Positions 17,586 through 26,951 of a stretch of 64,000 nt of DNA are shown one piece after another (the stretch's first letter is position 1; each line of letters starts with the position of its first letter). Location: positions 496,001 through 560,000 of the forward strand of contig JAWKMN010000002.1 in the NCBI GenBank assembly GCA_041392165.1, read 5' to 3'. This DNA is from Arenibacter sp041392165 (GTDB lineage Bacteria > Bacteroidota > Bacteroidia > Flavobacteriales > Flavobacteriaceae). Below the pieces are notes generated by a model. The model saw only the letters and a program-made list of their open reading frames with translations, was not told the origin of the DNA and did not search any database. The position numbers were made by a program, and so were the translations under genes.

Positions 17586-18617
17586 ATGCAAAGAATTGCT
17601 ACTGTATTGTTTAATTTACCATTTTACAATTTTCTTATTTTTTGTTTCTTGCTGATTTCCTTTCCATCCTGTAAATCGGGACAGTCTGCTACAGTTGATC
17701 AGGGAAAAAAAGTGTCCGTTTCCGAGAACTTCACGGAGAAAATTCCTGCTACCGATATTACTTTTGATATGGTACTGATACCTGAAGGAAAGTTTATGAT
17801 GGGCAGCCCTGAGGACCAGGTGAACAGAAAGGCCGATGAGGGTCCAATGAAACCTGTTGAGGTGGATGCCTTTTATATGGGGAAATATGAGTTGGGTTGG
17901 GAGGTTTTTGAGTTGTTCTTTAAACAGAACAAGGATTTGTTCCTGGATTTGGACGCGGATAAGTTAAAAGGGATAGATGCCATTACAAGGCCCAGCCCTC
18001 CTTATGAGGATCCCTCTTATGGTATGGGAAAGGCGGGTTATCCGGCCATAAGCATGTCCGCCTATTCCGCATTGGTGTTCTGTAAGTGGCTAAGTACCGT
18101 TACGGGCAGGTTTTATAGATTGCCCACAGAAGCGGAATGGGAATATGCCGCCAAGGCAGGTACCAATACGGCCTATTCTTTTGGGGATGATATTTCCAAA
18201 ATTGATGAATATGCCGTATTTTATAAAAACTCCAATAATCATTATGCCAAGGTGGGGAGCAAACTGCCCAACCCTTGGGGATTGTATGATATGCACGGAA
18301 ATGTTTCCGAATGGACCCTGGACGAGTACAAGGAAAATGCCTTGGCCATTACCGAATCCAAGAATCCTTGGGTAAAGCCTACCGTAATCCATCCCAGGGT
18401 AATCAAAGGGGGGTCTTGGGACGATGATGCCAAGACACTAAGGTCGTCGGCCAGGATAGCATCCAGCTTAAAATTGCAAAAGAGGGACCCTCAAATTCCA
18501 AAAAGCTTTTGGTGGAACACGGATTCCAACTTTATTGGATTTAGATTGGTGAGTCCAAAAGTTCAGCCTTCAAAAGAAGAACAAAAGCAGTTTTGGCAAG
18601 TTGTGTTGGACGAATAG
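17586..18617 (+). CDS. SUMF1/FGE-fold lipoprotein, GldK-like, probably non-catalytic
   Basis: A 343-residue lipoprotein (start at the ATG at 17586; signal ends FLLISFPSC before KSG). The body has the formylglycine-generating-enzyme fold: DMVLIPEGKFMMGSPEDQ, YELGWEVFELF, FYRLPTEAEWEYAAKAG, GLYDMHGNVSEWTLDE, VIKGGSWDDDAKTLRSSARI and a final FIGFRLVSP. The catalytic cysteines that follow GGS in true FGE are missing, as in GldK, so sulfatase maturation activity is not expected. Role is unknown; it may be a structural paralogue of GldK. It is transcribed away from the M16 gene, and a terminator lies at 18746. Confidence 0.85.
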   Translation: MQRIATVLFNLPFYNFLIFCFLLISFPSCKSGQSATVDQGKKVSVSENFTEKIPATDITFDMVLIPEGKFMMGSPEDQVNRKADEGPMKPVEVDAFYMGKYELGWEVFELFFKQNKDLFLDLDADKLKGIDAITRPSPPYEDPSYGMGKAGYPAISMSAYSALVFCKWLSTVTGRFYRLPTEAEWEYAAKAGTNTAYSFGDDISKIDEYAVFYKNSNNHYAKVGSKLPNPWGLYDMHGNVSEWTLDEYKENALAITESKNPWVKPTVIHPRVIKGGSWDDDAKTLRSSARIASSLKLQKRDPQIPKSFWWNTDSNFIGFRLVSPKVQPSKEEQKQFWQVVLDE

Positions 18618-18745
18618 GAATGACATTGGAAAACCTTTTGAAAACAAATTATTAAATTTAGCTCATGAAACGAGCATTAAGAAATTTTAAAAATTACTTC
18701 GCATCCCGATTACCATCAGGAGGGGATGTTTAAAATTTTTAATAT

Positions 18746-18780
18746 GAGAACGTAACGGTTACGTACGTTCTCAGTTTTTT
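18746..18780 (+). terminator. Terminator between the SUMF1 and YceI genes
   Basis: GAGAACGT (18746-18753) pairs perfectly with ACGTTCTC (18765-18772), followed by AGTTTTTT to 18780. It ends the SUMF1 transcript and separates it from the YceI gene. Confidence 0.7.
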
Positions 18781-18819
18781 AATTAACTTATTGTTATATA
18801 ATTACAAAAATTTAAGCGT

Positions 18820-19368
18820 GTGAAAAATACACTGTTCGTACTATTATCATTTCTGTGTTTTGCCGGCTATGCCCAAGAATCGTATACCCTGTCCAAAGAA
18901 AGTGTTCTCAAGATCAATGGTTCGTCCACCATCCATGACTGGATAGTGACGGCCAATGCAATGAAGGGATCCATGAATATGGAGTCTGGAGTAGTGGGTA
19001 ATATGTTATTTCAGGTAGAAGTGGCCCAAATTAAAAGCGAACGTGGGGCCGCCATGGATAAGAAAATGCACGCGGCATTAAAGATGGAAGAACATCCTGA
19101 AGTGATTTTTAAACTTCAGGAAATCAAGAAAATCTCAGATTCGGAAAATACTTTTCAGCTTCATGGGAAGCTTACTATCGCAGGGGTTGAAAAAGCCGTG
19201 GATATAAGGTCCCAGTTTCAAGAAGCGGATGGGAGCTACGTTTTTAAGGGAAGCAAGGAAATAAAGCTGCAGGATTATAATATGGAGCCCCCTACGGCAA
19301 TGTTTGGGCAAATTATAGTAGGGGATAATGTTACCATAGATTTCGATTTGGTATTTACAAAGGGCTAG
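18820..19368 (+). CDS. YceI-like periplasmic protein
   Basis: A 182-residue secreted protein of the YceI lipocalin-like family, which binds polyisoprenoid or other lipophilic molecules in a beta-barrel. It begins with GTG at 18820, followed by a Sec signal peptide (KNTLFVLLSFLCFAGYA). Family landmarks are SVLKINGSSTIHDW, a KMEEHPEVIFKLQEI segment and HGKLTIAGVEKAV. The C-terminal FGQIIVGDNVTIDFDLVFTK closes the barrel. It is convergent with the AraC gene downstream. The physiological ligand cannot be told from sequence. Confidence 0.9.
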   Translation: MKNTLFVLLSFLCFAGYAQESYTLSKESVLKINGSSTIHDWIVTANAMKGSMNMESGVVGNMLFQVEVAQIKSERGAAMDKKMHAALKMEEHPEVIFKLQEIKKISDSENTFQLHGKLTIAGVEKAVDIRSQFQEADGSYVFKGSKEIKLQDYNMEPPTAMFGQIIVGDNVTIDFDLVFTKG

Positions 19369-19460
19369 TAGAATCCGTTTTTTGCCTATTGCCCATTTTC
19401 AAGTTATTGTCAGGGAATTTTAGTCTATTACAAGAACACGAATAATATCATAGGAGGTTG

Positions 19461-20327
19461 CTACTTGTTTTCCGGTCGTTTTCCCCTGAAAGCTCCAGGG
19501 GTAACACCGGTATGGGTTTTAAATATCCTTGTGAAATAGGAAAGATTTTCCAACCCTACTTTTTCAGCAATTTGTTTTAGGGAATTGTTGGTGGAGAGCA
19601 ATAGCAATTGGGCCCTTTCAATACGTTTGGATTGGATGTATTTGTTGGGGCGCATGCCAAAATTTTCATTGAAGACCCTTGAAAAGTAATCCGTATTTAA
19701 GTGGCAGAAGTCTGCCAACTCCTTTACGCTTAAATTCTTGTGGAGATTTTCATGGATATAGTTAAGAACCATACCAAATTCCCTTTTTTCGTTGGCATTG
19801 ATGGATTTGGGATTCTTTATAAATCTGGACAGCAATATTCCCAAAATGGCATGGGTCTCCATATAAGAGGAAGGGCTAGATTCTTCGTTCTTCCTTTCAA
19901 AATCCATGAGCGTGGGTCTGTTATCATAAACTTTTGGGTTATAGTTTTCCAATTGCCTATTTGGGTTTAATGCCAACAGACGTTTAAAATAGTACAGATC
20001 TATGGGGTTTGCCTCCAGTTCGTATACAAAACTGCCGAAATTGAAAATGGAATAACCATTTTTTAATTCTTCCAAACAGGATATATAATATTGTTCATGG
20101 TAGTGGTCACATTTATACCTGCCAAACGTATAGCTGGGAATTAGATATATACGGTCGGGCTTCAATTCAATGGCTACATTGCTGTGATAGATCATAGCGT
20201 TTCCTTTGGTAATATAATAGAGCCGGACAAAGGGGCTAATAACATCATCATAATCCCATTGCGGGCCAAGTTTTGCATAACCTACATTTAATAAAGCTAA
20301 TTTCAGGGATTGAAGAATTTTGGACAT
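19461..20327 (-). CDS. AraC family transcriptional regulator
   Basis: A 288-residue regulator with an N-terminal cupin-like sensing domain (about 20-160; FVRLYYITKGNAMI, LKPDRIYLIPSY) and a C-terminal pair of helix-turn-helix motifs (about 185-285; NLSVKELADFCHLNTDYFSR and SLKQIAEKVGLENLSYFTR, ending THTGVTPGAFR). ATG start at 20327. The sensing-domain type often answers to sugars. It is divergent from the duplicated cytochrome module that begins at 20542, which makes that module its most likely target; this is inference from position only. Confidence 0.93.
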   Translation of the reverse strand: MSKILQSLKLALLNVGYAKLGPQWDYDDVISPFVRLYYITKGNAMIYHSNVAIELKPDRIYLIPSYTFGRYKCDHYHEQYYISCLEELKNGYSIFNFGSFVYELEANPIDLYYFKRLLALNPNRQLENYNPKVYDNRPTLMDFERKNEESSPSSYMETHAILGILLSRFIKNPKSINANEKREFGMVLNYIHENLHKNLSVKELADFCHLNTDYFSRVFNENFGMRPNKYIQSKRIERAQLLLLSTNNSLKQIAEKVGLENLSYFTRIFKTHTGVTPGAFRGKRPENK

Positions 20328-20506
20328 GCCTCAAATATTAGTCGGATTTAGTACAGTGAAATCCAATAGACTTTCATTTAAAAAATAAGTGATCCATTAC
20401 TAAATTAGTAAATAATGTAATTAGGATAAGAAATTATATGAGTGTTAATGTCGGAAATGTGCAATAGTTAAACTGATTTGGATGAATATTATGAATCCTT
20501 AAATTT

Positions 20507-20514
20507 TATCTTTG
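20507..20514 (+). promoter_or_regulatory. Candidate -7 promoter element ahead of the cytochrome module
   Basis: TATCTTTG fits the Bacteroidota -7 consensus TAnnTTTG and lies 27 bases before the ATG at 20542. The nearest TTTG upstream (20477-20480) is 26 bases away, longer than usual, so the -33 element is doubtful. Confidence 0.45.
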
Positions 20515-20541
20515 AAAGGATAGCAAATAGATAGTTTGGGG

Positions 20542-23500
20542 ATGGTAATCATTAAGAATCTTTTAGTTTATTGCTGTATTTTATCATTATTTTCCTGTGG
20601 TGGTCCCGAAATACCTGAACTGGTGTCCCTTGAATATGATAAGTTGCCCAAAGAAGTAGATTTCAATCTGCATGTAAAGCCCATCCTATCGGATAAATGC
20701 TTTATATGTCATGGCCCCGATAAGGCAAAAGTAAAGGCGGACCTTCAATTGCATACCCCGGAAGCGGCCTATAAGGAGCTTATGGAGTCGCCGGGAAAGT
20801 TTGCCTTAAGACCTAGGAGTTTAGGTAAAAGCGAGGTGTTCCATAGGATTATTTCAAACGATCCCAATTATGTAATGCCGGAACCTGATTCCCATCTTTC
20901 CCTGTCCGATCATGAGAAGGCGATATTGATAAAATGGATAGAACAAGGTGCCGAATATAGAGATCATTGGGCATTTATTAAACCTATGGCCTACGAGGTG
21001 CCAAAAGTCCAAGATGAAGCGGGCCTGGTACAGAACCCTATCGATAATTTTGTGCTGGCACGTTTGGGGAAGGATAAATTGCAGTTTTCGCCAAGGGCGG
21101 ACAAGGAATTATTGTTGAGAAGAGTATATCTGGATTTAATCGGATTACCGCCTACTTTGGAGGAAATGGATTCTTTTATAGAGGATTCTTCCCCCGAGGC
21201 CTATGAAAAAGTAGTGGACAAATTATTGTCCTCTCCCCATTATGGGGAGCAAATGGCCTTGGATTGGATGGACTTGGCCCGTTTTGCGGATACTCATGGA
21301 TATAGCGTGGATAGATATCGCGATATGTCCCCATGGCGGGATTGGGTAATAGATGCTTTCAACAAAAATATGTCCTATGAGCAGTTCGTTACCTGGCAAA
21401 TGGCTGGAGACCTTATTGAAAATCCAAGTCGGGAAGCTATCTTGGCCACCGCCTTCAATCGGATACATCCACAAAATATGGAGGGGGGTATCGTAAATGA
21501 GGAATTTTTGGTAGAATATGCCGTAGACCGGGCCAGTACGGCCGGGCAAGCGTTTATGGGGCTAACGGTAGCCTGTGCCAGATGTCACGACCACAAGTAC
21601 GATCCCATATCGCATAAGGATTTTTATGAGCTTACTGGTTTTTTCAATAACGTGAACGAATCGGGACAGATTTCATGGAACGATGCTGCCCCGGTACCAA
21701 CCTTAATGATGACTACGGAAGAGGAGGAAAAGGTGTTGGCCTATATGAAGGGTTTAATTCAAGAAATGGAAGGGGAGATCAAAAAAAAGGAGCAGCGGGA
21801 AGTGGCGGCCAATTTTGATAAATGGTTGGTGGATAAGCAATACAGATCCATTGGAATGCAAGTTCCTTCCAACGGATTAACGGCCTACTTTGATCTGAAT
21901 GATCAAAGATTGCAAAATGCCGTCGATCCAAAGCAAAGGGGCACTATGAAGCGGGAAGGTACGGAGGGACAAAAAATTAATCTGTCCGAAGGAAAACAGG
22001 GTAAGGGGGTACTGCTGGATGGGGATACTTGGCTGGATTTGAGAAAAACTGCTGTTTTTGGAAGAAATGATGCCTTTAGTATAGGATTATGGGCCAATAT
22101 ACCCTCAAATATTGGGAACGGTAATATTTTTCATAAGGGAGATGGGGCTATTTTGTACAATTGGCGCGGATATCACCTTAAAATCGTGGACAACAAGTTG
22201 GAGCTGATGATGGCCCATACGGCACCCAACAATGCTGTTATAGAAATTACCAAAAATACGTTTCCACGGGACCAGTGGGTGCATTTTGCTGTTACTTATG
22301 ATGGTTCCAGCAAGGCGGAAGGGTTTAGGCTGTTTGTTGATGGCAAGGAAATGGAGACGGTAGTAAAGACCGATAATCTGTACAAGGATATTCTTTTTAG
22401 GAACAATAACGAACCGGGGCTTCAATTGGGGGCAAGGTTAAGGGGCAAAGGAATAAAAGGAGCTGTAGTGGATGAGATAAGGGTATATAACAGGGAATTG
22501 TCCGGCCTTGAGGTAATGCAGCTTGCAAACGATCTTCAGTTGAATGAATTAACAAAAAAGGAGGTTGATGATCTAGGGGTCTTGGAAAAAAAATTACTGA
22601 GGCAATACTATTTGAAATCGGTTTCCCAAGCCACTAAATTACAGCACCGTAAATTGGCCGAATTGCGCAAGGCTTATGTGGATAGTGTGGAAAGGGTGAA
22701 AGAGGTAATGGTCATGGAGGAGACCCCGGAACCGGTGCCGTCCTACATTTTGGACCGGGGCGTATACAATGCCAGGGGCGAGGAAGTATTTCCAAATACC
22801 CCCAAAGCCATTTTGCCCATGCCGGAAGATTATCCAAAAAACAGACTGGGATTTGCCAAATGGTTATTCCATGAGGACCATCCGCTTACGGCACGAGTGG
22901 CGGTGAACAGGTTTTGGCAGCACTATTTTGGGTATGGCCTGGTAAAGACTTCGGAAGATTTTGGGAATCAGGGCCAAATGCCAAGTCACCCCGAATTACT
23001 GGATTGGTTGGCCCTCAAATTTAGGGACTCGGGATGGGATGTTAAGGCATTTCAGAAATTGATAGTGATGTCGCATACCTATCAACAGTCCTCAATGGCA
23101 AGTGAAGAATTAATGGGATTGGATATCGATAACCGACTTTTGGCAAGAGGTCCTTCGAAAAGGCTGTCCGGAGAGATGTTGCGCGATCATGCCCTGGCCG
23201 GTTCTGGATTGTTGAACAAAACCATAGGTGGGGAAAGTGTAAGGCCATACCAACCGGAAGGGCTTTGGAGGGTAAACAATGCCACCTATAACCAGGATAC
23301 CGGAGATAAACTGTATAGAAGAAGTATGTATACTATTTGGAAACGTTCCGTACCGCATCCTACCTTGGCTACTTTTGATGCTCCTGCGCGGGATGTATGT
23401 ACAATTCAGCGACAGGAAACCAATACCCCGTTACAGGCTTTGGTATTGCTCAATGACCCTACCTATATAGAAGCATCCAGAGTCCTGGGCAAGCGGATTA

Positions 23501-23766
23501 ACGATTCGGGAGATTTGAAATTGGGTATTTCCAATGTTTTTAGACAGCTTACCGGGAGGAAAATCAAGAAGGATGAGCTGCAATTGTTGCTCGAACTTCA
23601 GGAGAATGAATATAAAAAATTTATGGCCAACCCGGAAAAAACAAAAGGTTGGCTCAATACAGGTGAGTTTAAACTGGATAACGGGGACGACAAGGCTTTG
23701 GTAGCCGCCAATGCGGTGGTGGCCAATACCATAATGAATGCGGATGCCTGTATCACCAAAAGATAA
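20542..23766 (+). CDS. DUF1549/DUF1553 cytochrome c lipoprotein with LamG insert (module copy A)
   Basis: A 1074-residue lipoprotein of the type first named from Planctomycetes (PSCyt1-PSCyt2-PSD1). ATG at 20542 gives a lipoprotein signal with lipidated Cys19 (LSLFSCGG). A first haem c site CFICH is at residues 53-57, followed by LIKWIEQGAEYRDHWAF; DUF1549 carries a second CARCH near residue 345 in ACARCHDHKYDPISHKDF. A concanavalin-like LamG domain lies at about 445-670, then DUF1553 (NRLGFAKWLFHEDHPLTARV, SEDFGNQGQMPSHPELLDW, RQETNTPLQALVLLND). Expected to be periplasmic or surface-located and redox-active; enzymatic activity of these domains is not established. First gene of module A. Confidence 0.9.
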   Translation: MVIIKNLLVYCCILSLFSCGGPEIPELVSLEYDKLPKEVDFNLHVKPILSDKCFICHGPDKAKVKADLQLHTPEAAYKELMESPGKFALRPRSLGKSEVFHRIISNDPNYVMPEPDSHLSLSDHEKAILIKWIEQGAEYRDHWAFIKPMAYEVPKVQDEAGLVQNPIDNFVLARLGKDKLQFSPRADKELLLRRVYLDLIGLPPTLEEMDSFIEDSSPEAYEKVVDKLLSSPHYGEQMALDWMDLARFADTHGYSVDRYRDMSPWRDWVIDAFNKNMSYEQFVTWQMAGDLIENPSREAILATAFNRIHPQNMEGGIVNEEFLVEYAVDRASTAGQAFMGLTVACARCHDHKYDPISHKDFYELTGFFNNVNESGQISWNDAAPVPTLMMTTEEEEKVLAYMKGLIQEMEGEIKKKEQREVAANFDKWLVDKQYRSIGMQVPSNGLTAYFDLNDQRLQNAVDPKQRGTMKREGTEGQKINLSEGKQGKGVLLDGDTWLDLRKTAVFGRNDAFSIGLWANIPSNIGNGNIFHKGDGAILYNWRGYHLKIVDNKLELMMAHTAPNNAVIEITKNTFPRDQWVHFAVTYDGSSKAEGFRLFVDGKEMETVVKTDNLYKDILFRNNNEPGLQLGARLRGKGIKGAVVDEIRVYNRELSGLEVMQLANDLQLNELTKKEVDDLGVLEKKLLRQYYLKSVSQATKLQHRKLAELRKAYVDSVERVKEVMVMEETPEPVPSYILDRGVYNARGEEVFPNTPKAILPMPEDYPKNRLGFAKWLFHEDHPLTARVAVNRFWQHYFGYGLVKTSEDFGNQGQMPSHPELLDWLALKFRDSGWDVKAFQKLIVMSHTYQQSSMASEELMGLDIDNRLLARGPSKRLSGEMLRDHALAGSGLLNKTIGGESVRPYQPEGLWRVNNATYNQDTGDKLYRRSMYTIWKRSVPHPTLATFDAPARDVCTIQRQETNTPLQALVLLNDPTYIEASRVLGKRINDSGDLKLGISNVFRQLTGRKIKKDELQLLLELQENEYKKFMANPEKTKGWLNTGEFKLDNGDDKALVAANAVVANTIMNADACITKR

Positions 23767-23799
23767 TGATTTTAGGAAAACAGTATTAAACCGGAGGAT

Positions 23800-25311
23800 A
23801 TGTGCGATCGTCATGATAAATTAAGATCTAACAATCGGAATCTTCAGAGCATTGAAAAACAATGGGATAGGAGGGAGTTTTTTAAAAAGACCTCTTTGGG
23901 CCTGGGGGCTATGGCCCTTGGTGCCTTATTGCAGTCGGAAAAGCTTTGGAGCGCTGTTGGTCCCATTGCCGATCCCAATACTTCTTTAAATTCTTTTGCT
24001 AAAAATAAATTGGGATTGCCACATCATATGCCCAAGGCAAAGCGCATTGTATACCTTTTTCAAAGTGGTGGCCCTTCACAATTGGATCTGTTCGATTATA
24101 AGCCCAAACTTAAGGATATGTTTGGTCAGGATCTACCGGATTCCATTAGGGCCGGGCAGCGCCTAACCGGGATGAGCGCCGATCAGACCGCTTTTCCCAT
24201 TGCCGCATCTACCTTAAATTTTAAACAGTACGGGGAATCCAGGGCATGGGTCAGCGAGGCTATGCCCTATTTGTCGGAAATAGTGGATGATCTCTGCTTT
24301 ATAAAAGGGATGCATACCGATGCCATTAACCATGATCCGGCCATAACTTTTTTTCAAACGGGGAGCCAACAACCGGGGAGACCTTCCATTGGTTCTTGGA
24401 TCAGTTATGGATTGGGGTCGGACAATGATAATTTGCCAACATTTATTTCTTTGGTCTCCAAAAATGGTTCAGGGCAGCCTTTGTACTCCCGTTTGTGGGG
24501 CAACGGCTTTTTGCCGACCGAACATCAGGGGGTACAGTTCCGTTCGGGAAAGGATCCCGTACTGTATTTGGGCGACCCTGAAAACTATGATGGAAAAGAT
24601 CGCAGACAAATGTTGGATTATTTGAAAAAATTAAATGGAATGGCTTATGATGCCTTTGGGGATCCTGAAATTAATGCAAGGATAGCACAATATGAAATGG
24701 CCTATAGAATGCAGACTTCCGTACCCGAGGTAACGGATACATCAGACGAGCCGGACTATATTTTTGAGATGTACGGGCCCGATAGTCGAAATCCGGGGAC
24801 TTATGCCGCCAATTGTTTGATGGCCCGTAAATTATTGGAAAAGGATGTGAAGTTTGTTCAATTGTATCATCAGGGATGGGATCAACATGGCAATTGCCCC
24901 GGAGGGGTAAAATACCAGAGTAAAAATACGGACCAGGGAACTGCGGCATTGATAAAGGATTTAAAACAACGGGGCATGTTGGAGGATACCCTGGTGGTGT
25001 GGGGCGGAGAATTTGGACGTACGGTCTATTCCCAAGGCCAGCTCACGGAAACGAATTACGGACGGGACCACCACCCCAAGGCCTTTACCATGTTCATGGC
25101 CGGGGCAGGGGTAAAACCTGGTTTCACCTATGGAGAGACCGATGATTTTAGTTATAACATTATCAAAGATCCGGTACATACCCACGATTTTCAGGCTACC
25201 TTATTGCATCTTTTCGGTATAGATCACGAAAGATTGACTTTTAAGCATCAGGGCCGTAGGTACCGACTAACCGACGTACATGGCGATGTGGTGAAGGATA
25301 TCCTTATTTAA
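23800..25311 (+). CDS. DUF1501 family protein with Tat-like signal (module copy A)
   Basis: A 503-residue DUF1501 protein, an alkaline-phosphatase/sulfatase-fold relative of unknown activity that nearly always accompanies DUF1553 proteins. The start is an ATG preceded by an unusual GGAGG. A twin-arginine-like signal DRREFFKKTSLGLGAMALG begins at residue 23, suggesting folded export. Conserved stretches include RIVYLFQSGGPSQLDLFDYK, NHDPAITFFQTGSQQ, YHQGWDQHG and VVWGGEFGRTVY with DYGRDHHPKAF-type histidines (NYGRDHHPKAFTMFMAG). It begins 33 bases after the DUF1553 gene. Confidence 0.92.
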   Translation: MCDRHDKLRSNNRNLQSIEKQWDRREFFKKTSLGLGAMALGALLQSEKLWSAVGPIADPNTSLNSFAKNKLGLPHHMPKAKRIVYLFQSGGPSQLDLFDYKPKLKDMFGQDLPDSIRAGQRLTGMSADQTAFPIAASTLNFKQYGESRAWVSEAMPYLSEIVDDLCFIKGMHTDAINHDPAITFFQTGSQQPGRPSIGSWISYGLGSDNDNLPTFISLVSKNGSGQPLYSRLWGNGFLPTEHQGVQFRSGKDPVLYLGDPENYDGKDRRQMLDYLKKLNGMAYDAFGDPEINARIAQYEMAYRMQTSVPEVTDTSDEPDYIFEMYGPDSRNPGTYAANCLMARKLLEKDVKFVQLYHQGWDQHGNCPGGVKYQSKNTDQGTAALIKDLKQRGMLEDTLVVWGGEFGRTVYSQGQLTETNYGRDHHPKAFTMFMAGAGVKPGFTYGETDDFSYNIIKDPVHTHDFQATLLHLFGIDHERLTFKHQGRRYRLTDVHGDVVKDILI

Positions 25312-25355
25312 TGTGCTAAGAAATAATAGGTTGGTAGTGGTTTTAAAAGTTAATA

Positions 25356-26750
25356 ATGGAAAGTAACATACCGGATTTTATATTGTTTTTAGGTAGATTT
25401 CATCCACTGGTGGTACACTTGCCCATTGGGTTTTTGATTTTTGCCTTTCTTTTGGAAATCTATGGGTGCTGGCATAGGAATCCGGCCTTGACCATGGTTA
25501 TTGGTTTGGCCTTGTTCGGTGGGGCCATAAGTGCATTGGTGGCCAGTGTCCTGGGATATATGCTTTCTTTGGGCGGGGACTATGAACAGTCCATGTTGGA
25601 CATGCATTTTTGGTTTGGAATAGTGACTACTATAGTTACATTTTTTGCTTGGGCCATATATTCGGGCAAGTTTAATGTACCAAAATTGAAGGGTTTGAAA
25701 TTCAATATGGCCAGTCTGGCCTTGGTGGTTCTTTTGGTGGGGGTTACGGGCCATTATGGGGGTAATTTAACCCATGGAAGCGACTATCTGATAAAATATG
25801 CCCCATTTGGAAGAACGGAAAAGGTGGTGCTGCCCCCAATTGTCAAACTGGAGGAAGCAGTGGTCTATGATTATTTGGTAAACCCTATCCTGGAATCCAA
25901 GTGCATCGGTTGCCATAGTTCCAACAAAAAAAAGGGCGGGCTCTCCTTTCAGGATTCCGTTGCCTTTAAAAAAGGGGGAAAGAATGGTGATGCCTTTATT
26001 GCGGGAAATGCCGCCAAGTCCGAAATGATCAAACGTGTAGGGTTGGATCCCCAGCATGAGGATCATATGCCCCCTGAAGGCAAAACGCCCCTTACCGATG
26101 GGGAGAAATTGATTTTGTCGTTTTGGATAGATAAGGCCAATGCCGATTTCAAGGTGAAACTGGCCGATCTGGAAATTCCTGAGGAAATAACAAGTATTGC
26201 CTCTAATATGTTGGGATTTGAAGATGATACCGGTATAAGTGGAATACCCTTGCCTAAGGTAGAAGCGGTAAATGTGGAAATTTTGAGGGATATTGAAGGG
26301 GCAGGGTTCAATATCAGGGAGTTAATATTTGAATCCGGTTTATATGAGGTAGTGTTGCCGCCTGGTTCCATTACTTCCATGGACCGAGGTGAACTGGAAG
26401 TAAAGTTGGAGAAGTTACTTCCTTTAAAGGATAATATATTATGGTTATCATTGAAGGACAATAAAGTGCAGGACGAGCATTTAACAACCATTGGCCAGTT
26501 TGTAAACCTTCAAAAATTGGAAATGGGAAAAAACCCCATTACAGATGTAGGGATTGCCAAGTTAACGGGAATCCAAAATATAGCCGGGCTTAATTTATAT
26601 CAAACTAAAATTACGGCATCCAGTTTTGGTAACTTTTTAAAAATGGAGGGTTTGGAACGTGTCTATGCTTGGGGAACGGCAATAACGGAAGATGAGGCGG
26701 CAAGATTTGAAGAAAAAGAAAGTAGACCCGCCATAATAATGGGAATGTAA
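25356..26750 (+). CDS. DUF2231 membrane - cytochrome c - LRR fusion protein (module copy A)
   Basis: A 464-residue three-part protein. The N-terminus (about 1-150) has four membrane helices with the DUF2231 signature RFHPLVVHLPIGFLIF and TGHYGGNLTHG. A c-type cytochrome domain follows, with CIGCH at residues 183-187 and a distal HMPPEGKTPLTDGEK that supplies the likely Met ligand. The C-terminal 120 residues form leucine-rich repeats (WLSLKDNKVQDEHL, NPITDVGIAKLTG). Likely anchored in the inner membrane with the haem outside. It is the third gene of the module, 44 bases after DUF1501. Confidence 0.88.
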   Translation: MESNIPDFILFLGRFHPLVVHLPIGFLIFAFLLEIYGCWHRNPALTMVIGLALFGGAISALVASVLGYMLSLGGDYEQSMLDMHFWFGIVTTIVTFFAWAIYSGKFNVPKLKGLKFNMASLALVVLLVGVTGHYGGNLTHGSDYLIKYAPFGRTEKVVLPPIVKLEEAVVYDYLVNPILESKCIGCHSSNKKKGGLSFQDSVAFKKGGKNGDAFIAGNAAKSEMIKRVGLDPQHEDHMPPEGKTPLTDGEKLILSFWIDKANADFKVKLADLEIPEEITSIASNMLGFEDDTGISGIPLPKVEAVNVEILRDIEGAGFNIRELIFESGLYEVVLPPGSITSMDRGELEVKLEKLLPLKDNILWLSLKDNKVQDEHLTTIGQFVNLQKLEMGKNPITDVGIAKLTGIQNIAGLNLYQTKITASSFGNFLKMEGLERVYAWGTAITEDEAARFEEKESRPAIIMGM

Positions 26751-26951
26751 AATGGGTAATGGTTCGGGGTATATGGTGGAATATAAATGAAATCTGGCCT
26801 TGAGCGAAGTTAATTATGAAAATTTTACAGGCTCAATCAAAAATATGTTGTTATTTTAGTATAAATAGTGTAATATATGTAAAATGGAAATGGTGGTTTT
26901 CCTGTTATAGAAATCAGGTTTTGTATACCTGTCCTAGCGAAACCGGCATAG

